A stretch of DNA of 22,038 nucleotides from an uncultured Clostridia bacterium. GTDB lineage: Bacteria; Bacillota; Clostridia; TANB77; CAG-508. Below the pieces are notes generated by a model. That model was not told the DNA's origin. It was given only the letters and a program-made list of their open reading frames with translations, and did no database searches. The number at the start of each line of letters is the position of its first letter. Within the stretch, counting starts at the first letter, position 1. This document shows positions 15,479-22,038 of the stretch, in pieces. Location: positions 1 to 22,038 of the forward strand of contig CAKPPL010000008.1 of assembly GCA_934177555.1 (NCBI GenBank), given 5' to 3'. Made by a program: the position numbers and the translations under genes.

Positions 15479-18400
15479 TTATGCTTTGATTTTTTCTGTA
15501 TTTTTATTTTCTTTTTTTGTTGCTTTTTTTTCTTTTTCTTTCATTTTCAAATTGTCTTTTGCCACAGTCATAAGTAGTTTTATTCTATTTGTTTGATTAG
15601 CTTCACTTGCTCCTGGATCATAATCAACTGGAACAATGTTTGCTTCTGGATACATATCTCTTATTGTTTTTATAACTCCTTTTCCAACAACATGATTTGG
15701 TAAACATGCAAATGGTTGTACACAAATTATATTTTGAATATCATTTTCCATATATTCTAACATTTCTGCTGTTAAAAACCATCCTTCACCAGTTTGATTT
15801 CCTGTTGACAATACTTTTTGTACATTTTCTGCTAAGTGCCAAATATCTGATGTTGGTAAATATCCTTTTTTAGATTTTGCTAATGCTTTTTTAGAGTCTT
15901 TCTCAAATAAATCTATTAATTTTACTGCAACACCATTTAATAATGCCTTTTTATTATCATTTTTTAACATTTTATTTTGTATTACTTTATTACTTGCCAT
16001 AAATTTACAAAATCCTAAGAAATCTGGTAAAATTACTTCTGCTCCTTCTTTTTCAAGAAGATTTGCTACATAGTTGTTTCCAAATGGATGATATTTTATT
16101 AATATTTCTCCTACTATTCCTACTTTTGGCTTTTCTATTGTATTATCCCATTCAATTTTTTCAAAATCTTCTACTATTTGTGCTATTCCTTTTGAAAATT
16201 CTTTGTTACTACTTTTTATTGCTAGAGCCTTAGCTTTTTCCATCCATTCATTGAATAATTTATCAGTTTCTCCTTTGTTTTTTTCATATGCTCTATTTTT
16301 ATATAACATTTTTTGTAATAAATCAGCTAATACCATTGCTTTTATTAATTTTTCAGCTAATGAAATTGTTATTTTAAATCCAGGATTTTTTTCCATTCCT
16401 ACAACATTAAATGATATTACAGGAACTTGTTCAAAACCAGCATCTTTTAATGCTTTTCTAATAAATCCTATATAATTTGTTGCTCTACATCCTCCACCTG
16501 TTTGTGACATTATTATAGCTGTTTTATTTACATCATATTTTCCACTTTGAAGCGCTTCTATAAATTGTCCTGTTGTTATTATTGATGGATAACATGCATC
16601 ATTATTTACGTATTTTAATCCTGTTTCTATTGTGTGTTGAGTACATTCTCTTAATAATACTGCATTATATCCTTCACTTTTTAATATTGGCTCTAAAAAT
16701 TCAAAATGTATTGGTGCCATTTGTGGAAATATAACTGTATAATTTTCTTTCATTTCTTCTGTAAATGGTATTCTATTTAAATGATAATCTCCATTTCCTT
16801 TTTCTGTATCTTTTGCATTTAAACGTTTATTAATACTTGCTAATAGTGAACGTAAACGAATTCTTACTGCACCTAAATTATTTACTTCATCTATTTTTAT
16901 TAAAGTATACATTTTTCCAAAACTTGCTAATATTTCTTCTACTTGGTCTGTTGTTACTGCATCTACACCACATCCAAATGAATTTATTTGTACTAATTCT
17001 AGATTATCATGTTTTCCAACAAAATCTGCTGCAGCATATAATCTTGAATGGAACATCCATTGATCAACTACACGAAGTGGTCTTTCTGGAAGTGTTTTAT
17101 CTGCAACACTATCTTCTGTTAGTACACACATTCCTAAACTTGTTATAAGTGTATCTATACCATGATTTATTTCTGGATCTATATGATATGGTCTACCTGC
17201 TAAAACTATACCTTTTAGTTTGTTTTTCTCTATATATTCTAATGTTTCTTTTCCTTTTTCATGGATATCTTGTCTGCATTTTTGATATTCTGCCTCTGCT
17301 TTTGATATAGCTTCTTTTAATTCTTTTTTAGTAAATTTATATTCTTTAAATTCTTCTAATTCCATCATTCTTTCCATTAATTGTTTTGATTCAAATGGTA
17401 AAAATGGATTAATAAATTTTACATCATCAGCTTTTAATTCTTCTACATTATTTTTTAATACTTCTGAATATGATATTACTATTGGGCAATTATATCTATT
17501 ATTTGCATCTTTATATTCTTTTCTTGAATATGGCATACATGGATAGAATATTGTCTTTATTCCTTTTTGTAATAAACTCATTACATGACCATGAGATAAT
17601 TTAGCTGGATAACATACTGATTCAGATGGCATTGATTCCATTCCTTTTTCATATATCTTTCTTGTACTTTTTTCTGATATTATTACTCTAAATCCTAAAT
17701 TTGTTAATAATGTAAACCAGAATGGATAATCTTCATACATATTTAAAACTCTTGGTATTCCTATTGTTCCTCTTGTAGCATCTTTTTCTTCTAATGGTGT
17801 ATAGTCAAATATTCTTTCATATTTGTATTTAACAAGATTTGGTAAGTCTTTATGAGAGTTTGCAAGACCTTCACCTTTTTCACATCTATTTCCAGATATA
17901 TGTCTTTTTCCATTACTAAATTGGTTTATTGTTAATTGACAATGATTTTCACATCCATTACATCTTGTATGTGTAACTTTAATATCTAATTTGTCAATTT
18001 GTTCTAATGTTGCAAGTGTTGAATGATATTCCATGTCCATATTTGCTTCATATTGTTCACAAGCAAGTAATGCCATTCCATATGCTCCCATTAGTCCTGC
18101 TATGTCTGGTCTAATAACATTTCTTCCAACTATTAGTTCAAATGCTCTTAAAACTGCTTCATTATAGAATGTTCCACCTTGAACAACTATATGACTTCCT
18201 AATTTTTTCACATCTCTTATTTTCATTACTTTTTGAATTGCATTTCTTATTACTGAATATGAAAGTCCTGCTGATATATCTCCTACTGTATATCCTTCTT
18301 TTTGTGCTTGTTTAATTTTTGAGTTCATAAATACTGTACATCTTGAACCTAAGTCTACTGGATTTTGTGCTTCTAATGCTTCATTTACAAATTCTTCTAT

Positions 18401-19789
18401 ACTCAAATTTAAACTTTTTGCAAAAGTTTCTATAAATGAACCACATCCTGATGAACAAGCTTCATTAAGCATAATATTATCTATTGTATTGTTTTTTAAT
18501 TTGATATATTTCATATCTTGTCCACCAATATCAACAATACTTGTTACTTTTGGTTCGAATTTTTTAGCTGCTGTATAATGTGCTATTGTTTCTATTTCAT
18601 TTAAGTCTACATTTAATGCAGTTTGAATTAACTTTTCGCCATATCCTGTTACACCACTATATCTTATAACTGCTTTTTCTGGTAACACAGCATATAATTC
18701 TTTAATCATTTCTATTATACTCTCTAGTGGTTTACCTTCATTACTTTTATATGCTGAATATAAAAGAATTCCTTCTCTATCTGTCACTACTAATTTAGAT
18801 GTTGTTGAACCTGCATCTATACCAACAAAACAATCTCCTACATGCTCTGATAATAGCTTTTTCTCAACTTTATCTTTTTCATGTCTTTGCTTAAATTCAT
18901 CATATTCTACATTTGTTTTAAATAATGGTTGTAGAGGTTGTGATGTTGTATCATGTGATTGTTTTAATACTTGTATTTTACTTTTTAATTTTTCTACACT
19001 TATTGGAGTCATGTCTTTTGTATCAAGACATGCTCCTTTTGCAACTAATAAATGTGCCTCTTCTGGTACTATTGTTTGTTCTGGTGTTAAATGCAATGTT
19101 TCTACAAATCTTTTTCTTAGTTCTGGTAAATATGTTAATGGTCCTCCTAAAAATGCAACATTTCCTCTTATTGGTCTACCACAAGCTAATCCTGATATTG
19201 TTTGATTTACTACTGCTTGTAATATTGATACTGCAATATCTTCTTTAGCTGCTCCTTCGTTTAATAATGGTTGCACATCTGTTTTAGCAAATACACCACA
19301 TCTTGAAGCTATTGGATATATTGTTTTATATCCTTTTGCTAATTCGTTTAACCCTGCTGTATCTGTATTTAATAATGATGCCATTTGGTCTAGAAATGCT
19401 CCTGTACCACCTGCACAAGTACCATTCATACGTTGTTCTATTGACCTTCCAAAATAAATTATTTTTGCATCTTCTCCACCTAATTCTATTACAACATCTG
19501 TTTGTGGTATATATTTTTCTACTGCTCTTTTACATGACACTACTTCTTGTATAAATGGTACATCTAAAAATTTTGCTGTACTCATTGCACCTGAACCTGT
19601 TAGTGCTATTGTAAATTTATATTCTTTATATTTTTCTACTAAATCTTCTAATACTTTACATACTGTATTTTTTGTATCAGAATAATGTCTTTCATAAGAT
19701 GTATATATCTCTTCTAATTTTTCATTCATTACAACTATTTTTACTGTTGTTGAACCTACATCCATTCCTATATGTACTACTTTATTCAT
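15479..19789 (-). CDS. 2-hydroxyacyl-CoA dehydratase activase-like protein (two BcrAD/BadFG domains plus DUF2229)
   Basis: A 1436-residue cytoplasmic protein, the usual length for this clostridial family. Domain 1 (about 1-265) is an ASKHA ATPase: GMDVGSTTVKIVV at 8-20, C125 in NGTCAGGTGAF and C164 in ASRCGVF, the cysteine pair that binds the [4Fe-4S] cluster in HgdC-type activators. Domain 2 (about 318-590) repeats this: GIDAGSTTSK, NEACSSGCGSF (about 444) and GSRCTVF (about 482). A DUF2229 region follows with a cysteine cluster GCENHC (about 615), CYPAKLSHGH (about 725), FYPCMPYSR and later HgdB-like segments (FGCGVDAV, FACLPNHVVGKG). It ends in a Lys/Glu-rich tail. Activators of this type use ATP to drive low-potential electron transfer to a dehydratase; the substrate of this fused form is unknown. 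The ATG has GGAG 8 nt upstream. Confidence 0.9.
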   Translation of the reverse strand: MNKVVHIGMDVGSTTVKIVVMNEKLEEIYTSYERHYSDTKNTVCKVLEDLVEKYKEYKFTIALTGSGAMSTAKFLDVPFIQEVVSCKRAVEKYIPQTDVVIELGGEDAKIIYFGRSIEQRMNGTCAGGTGAFLDQMASLLNTDTAGLNELAKGYKTIYPIASRCGVFAKTDVQPLLNEGAAKEDIAVSILQAVVNQTISGLACGRPIRGNVAFLGGPLTYLPELRKRFVETLHLTPEQTIVPEEAHLLVAKGACLDTKDMTPISVEKLKSKIQVLKQSHDTTSQPLQPLFKTNVEYDEFKQRHEKDKVEKKLLSEHVGDCFVGIDAGSTTSKLVVTDREGILLYSAYKSNEGKPLESIIEMIKELYAVLPEKAVIRYSGVTGYGEKLIQTALNVDLNEIETIAHYTAAKKFEPKVTSIVDIGGQDMKYIKLKNNTIDNIMLNEACSSGCGSFIETFAKSLNLSIEEFVNEALEAQNPVDLGSRCTVFMNSKIKQAQKEGYTVGDISAGLSYSVIRNAIQKVMKIRDVKKLGSHIVVQGGTFYNEAVLRAFELIVGRNVIRPDIAGLMGAYGMALLACEQYEANMDMEYHSTLATLEQIDKLDIKVTHTRCNGCENHCQLTINQFSNGKRHISGNRCEKGEGLANSHKDLPNLVKYKYERIFDYTPLEEKDATRGTIGIPRVLNMYEDYPFWFTLLTNLGFRVIISEKSTRKIYEKGMESMPSESVCYPAKLSHGHVMSLLQKGIKTIFYPCMPYSRKEYKDANNRYNCPIVISYSEVLKNNVEELKADDVKFINPFLPFESKQLMERMMELEEFKEYKFTKKELKEAISKAEAEYQKCRQDIHEKGKETLEYIEKNKLKGIVLAGRPYHIDPEINHGIDTLITSLGMCVLTEDSVADKTLPERPLRVVDQWMFHSRLYAAADFVGKHDNLELVQINSFGCGVDAVTTDQVEEILASFGKMYTLIKIDEVNNLGAVRIRLRSLLASINKRLNAKDTEKGNGDYHLNRIPFTEEMKENYTVIFPQMAPIHFEFLEPILKSEGYNAVLLRECTQHTIETGLKYVNNDACYPSIITTGQFIEALQSGKYDVNKTAIIMSQTGGGCRATNYIGFIRKALKDAGFEQVPVISFNVVGMEKNPGFKITISLAEKLIKAMVLADLLQKMLYKNRAYEKNKGETDKLFNEWMEKAKALAIKSSNKEFSKGIAQIVEDFEKIEWDNTIEKPKVGIVGEILIKYHPFGNNYVANLLEKEGAEVILPDFLGFCKFMASNKVIQNKMLKNDNKKALLNGVAVKLIDLFEKDSKKALAKSKKGYLPTSDIWHLAENVQKVLSTGNQTGEGWFLTAEMLEYMENDIQNIICVQPFACLPNHVVGKGVIKTIRDMYPEANIVPVDYDPGASEANQTNRIKLLMTVAKDNLKMKEKEKKATKKENKNTEKIKA

Positions 19790-19832
19790 AGTAATTTCTC
19801 CTTAACTTTTATAAATTCATCCCATTCATAAT

Positions 19833-19861
19833 AATATATCATATTAATACATTTTTTTCAA
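19833..19861 (-). promoter_or_regulatory. Probable promoter of the activase/CmpB-like/carboxypeptidase operon
   Basis: On the minus strand TTGAAA (19861-19856), a 17-bp spacer and TATATT (19838-19833) with TGA before the -10. The start would be near 19826, about 37 nt before the ATG at 19789. No terminator is visible between this and the ABC-transporter gene ending at 19874, so read-through is also possible. Confidence 0.5.
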
Positions 19862-19873
19862 TATACAAAAACT

Positions 19874-22038
19874 CTATTCTGTCCTAAGTGCTTCAACAGG
19901 ATCACGTTTAGCTGCAAATTTTGCTGGAATTAATCCTGCAAGCATTGTTAAACCTACACTTATAAGAACTAAAATAACTGCACCTGCTACTGGTAATTTA
20001 GCAATTCCTGAAATTCCTACTAAAGATTTTATTACAATATTTATTGGTAAATCCAATAATATCGTAATACCAATTCCTAATAGGCCTGCTACTAATCCAA
20101 CTAATAATGTTTCTGCATTAAATACTCTTGATACATCCTTTTTAGATGCTCCTATACTACGTAATATTCCAATTTCTTTTGTTCTCTCAAGTACTGAAAT
20201 ATATGTTATAATTCCTATCATTATTGATGAAACTACTAAAGAGATTCCTACAAATGCAATTAATACATAACTTATAACATTAATTATTGTAGAAACAGAA
20301 TTCATCATAATTCCTACTAAATCAGTATAATTTATGACATTTTCTTCTTTTCCTTGTTCGGTTTGCTTATTATTATAATCTGTTATAATATCAGCAATTT
20401 TATCTTTTGATTCAAAATCCTTAGGATATAAATTTATGCTTGATGGATTATCTAAGTCTACAACTCCCAATTTTTTTAAATTGTTCTCATATGTTGCACT
20501 AGAGTTTTCTGAATATGTTTGCATTAATTGTGCAAGTTCAGCCTCTGAAAGAGTTGCCATATATGCTTTTTGTTCATTTGATAATTGTGTATAATCAAAT
20601 GTAGTATTTGTATTTTCTGGGAATTTAATTCCTGTAAATACATTTATATCTTTGTTTTCTTTTTGTTCTTTTACTATTTGAGATTCATTTACTTTATTAA
20701 TAATATGTTCTTTTAAGTCTTTATTATATCCAATTAAACCTGCTTCTGATGATGCTACAGTTTCATCATTTGGCTTTATTATTCCTACAATTTTTATTTC
20801 TTCTGCATTTTTCATAAGTTCTTTCATATATTCTTCATCACTTGACATATCTTGCCATGTATTACCAACTTTTTTATAATAATCTGTATTTAAAACTATT
20901 TTAAATGTATAATTTAAAAGTTCTTCATATGAATAACTAGTTTTATCATCATTTGTTTTTATTTCTTCACCATTTTGCAATTTCTCAAATGCATTTCCAA
21001 ATTCTGAAACATCTTTAATTCCTAATGAATATAATGTGTAATCACTAACTTCATTGTTTTTGTCAGCAATTAATACTACTTCATTATATTTTAATGGCCA
21101 ATTTCCAGCAAGTACATCATATTGTGACTCTAATAGTTTTTGATTATTTAATAATTCTGTCCATACATCAGTTTCTGTCATCATTGCTCCAGACATAATT
21201 GAACTTGATTGTTGGTTTGCTTTTACCATGTCTCCAAAACCTATATTTTCTAGAACTGAACTAGGATTAACTTTATATGCTGTTCCATCTTCTTTTTGTT
21301 TATATATATTTAAATCTAAATCATATCCATATTCTACTGCATTAATACAGTTTTTTATGTCACTTTCATCACTCTCTATATATTTCTTGAATTCTTTCAA
21401 ATTGTTTGTTTGTACTTTACTTGATAGTGTTTCTAACATATCTCCCATTATTGCTTTTGAATATATTTTATCATTATCATGTTCTTCACTATCACTGTTT
21501 CCCATCATTGTTTCCATCATTGCAGACATATCTATTGATGATTCTTGTATTGTTATTGGATATGATGATAAAGTGTCTTCTTCAACTTTGTTTATATATG
21601 ATTGCATTCCATGTGACAATGAAAGTATTAATGCTATTCCAATTATTCCTATACTACCAGCAAATGATGTTAAAAATGTTCTTCCTTTTTTAGTCATTAA
21701 ATTATTTAAACTTAAATGCACTGCTGTTTTAAATTTCATTGATGCCTTTCCTGATTTTTCTTTTTTATTTTTAGCATTTTCTAATTCTGTATCAGATGCT
21801 TTATATGGATTTGAATCATCTGTTACTTTTCCATCTAATAATTTTATTATTCTTGTTGAATATTTTTCAGCTAATTCTGGATTGTGTGTAACCATTATTA
21901 TAAGCTTATCTTTTGATATTTCTTTTAAAATTTCCATTACTTGAACACTTGTGTTTGAATCTAATGCTCCTGTTGGTTCATCAGCTAAAAGAATATCTGG
22001 ATCATTTACTAATGCCCTTGCAATAGCAACTCTTTGCA
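19874..22038 (-). CDS. Fused ABC transporter ATPase-permease, MacB/FtsX type (5' end outside window)
   Basis: The frame is open to the window edge; an ATG at 21937 is internal, because 33 in-frame codons before it read RVAIARALVNDPDILLADEPTGALDS, which is the end of the signature helix, Walker B and D-loop of a LolD/MacB-type ATPase. THNPELA supplies the H-loop histidine. After a charged linker come one membrane helix (about 120-140 of the visible 720 residues), an extracytoplasmic domain of about 400 residues, and three C-terminal helices with FtsX motifs (LERTKEIGILRSIGASKKD, AAKRDPVEALRTE). The ATPase and a permease with one long extracellular loop are joined in one chain, as in MacB, but the loop sequence is not close to anything I recognise. 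Such transporters export or mechanically transmit signals for peptides, lipids or cell-wall hydrolases; the substrate is unknown. Confidence 0.9.
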   Translation of the reverse strand, partial: QRVAIARALVNDPDILLADEPTGALDSNTSVQVMEILKEISKDKLIIMVTHNPELAEKYSTRIIKLLDGKVTDDSNPYKASDTELENAKNKKEKSGKASMKFKTAVHLSLNNLMTKKGRTFLTSFAGSIGIIGIALILSLSHGMQSYINKVEEDTLSSYPITIQESSIDMSAMMETMMGNSDSEEHDNDKIYSKAIMGDMLETLSSKVQTNNLKEFKKYIESDESDIKNCINAVEYGYDLDLNIYKQKEDGTAYKVNPSSVLENIGFGDMVKANQQSSSIMSGAMMTETDVWTELLNNQKLLESQYDVLAGNWPLKYNEVVLIADKNNEVSDYTLYSLGIKDVSEFGNAFEKLQNGEEIKTNDDKTSYSYEELLNYTFKIVLNTDYYKKVGNTWQDMSSDEEYMKELMKNAEEIKIVGIIKPNDETVASSEAGLIGYNKDLKEHIINKVNESQIVKEQKENKDINVFTGIKFPENTNTTFDYTQLSNEQKAYMATLSEAELAQLMQTYSENSSATYENNLKKLGVVDLDNPSSINLYPKDFESKDKIADIITDYNNKQTEQGKEENVINYTDLVGIMMNSVSTIINVISYVLIAFVGISLVVSSIMIGIITYISVLERTKEIGILRSIGASKKDVSRVFNAETLLVGLVAGLLGIGITILLDLPINIVIKSLVGISGIAKLPVAGAVILVLISVGLTMLAGLIPAKFAAKRDPVEALRTE

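Noticed and set aside
19874..21937. ABC-transporter gene starting at the ATG at 21937
   Set aside because: The upstream in-frame codons encode the Walker B region of the same ATPase domain, so the gene starts outside the window.
21228..21944. 238-codon plus-strand frame antisense to the ABC transporter
   Set aside because: The opposite strand encodes a continuous transporter with ATPase and FtsX motifs; the plus-strand product has no recognisable family and no ribosome binding site.

Overview
The window looks like a chromosomal stretch of an AT-rich strict anaerobe of the Bacillota, probably an uncultured gut Clostridia lineage. Evidence is the very low GC content, the class III (oxygen-sensitive) ribonucleotide reductase, the 1436-residue acyl-CoA dehydratase activase-like protein, GGAGG-type ribosome binding sites and the clostridial type of Crp/Fnr regulator. 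No mobile element, tRNA, rRNA or CRISPR array is visible.

Left end (1-1375): the 5' third of nrdD on the minus strand, divergent from a Crp/Fnr-family regulator on the plus strand. The intergenic region carries one 16-bp palindrome placed about -40 from a nrdD promoter and about -60 from a regulator promoter. The regulator ends in a 19-bp AT-only hairpin.

Surface-protein region (1379-13467, all minus strand): a 67-residue stand-alone membrane anchor, then a 273-bp noncoding stretch, then a giant 3513-residue N-terminally anchored repeat protein, then two small single-pass proteins (152 and 158 residues) that resemble each other. The noncoding stretch between the 67-residue gene and the giant gene has the layout of an invertible promoter. 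Two 33-bp inverted copies (31/33 identical) enclose about 134 bp that contain an extended -10 promoter (TTGACT, 17 bp, TATAAA) pointing away from the giant gene into a strong bidirectional terminator. As sequenced, the switch would be OFF. Inversion would put the promoter about 54 nt before the giant gene's start codon. This is the main candidate discovery of the window.

Right part (13470-22038, all minus strand): a probable operon of a 2-hydroxyacyl-CoA dehydratase activase/DUF2229 protein, a CmpB-type putative ABC-transporter membrane protein and a DacA/DacF-type D,D-carboxypeptidase. Upstream lies the 3' part of a fused MacB/FtsX-type ABC transporter that runs off the window.

The possible common thread of the surface region is phase-variable display of a very long modular adhesin: InlB-type repeats, Ig/FN3-like spacers and five lectin-like modules. 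Two accessory anchored proteins would be made from the same transcript. No recombinase gene is in the window, so inversion would depend on an enzyme encoded elsewhere.
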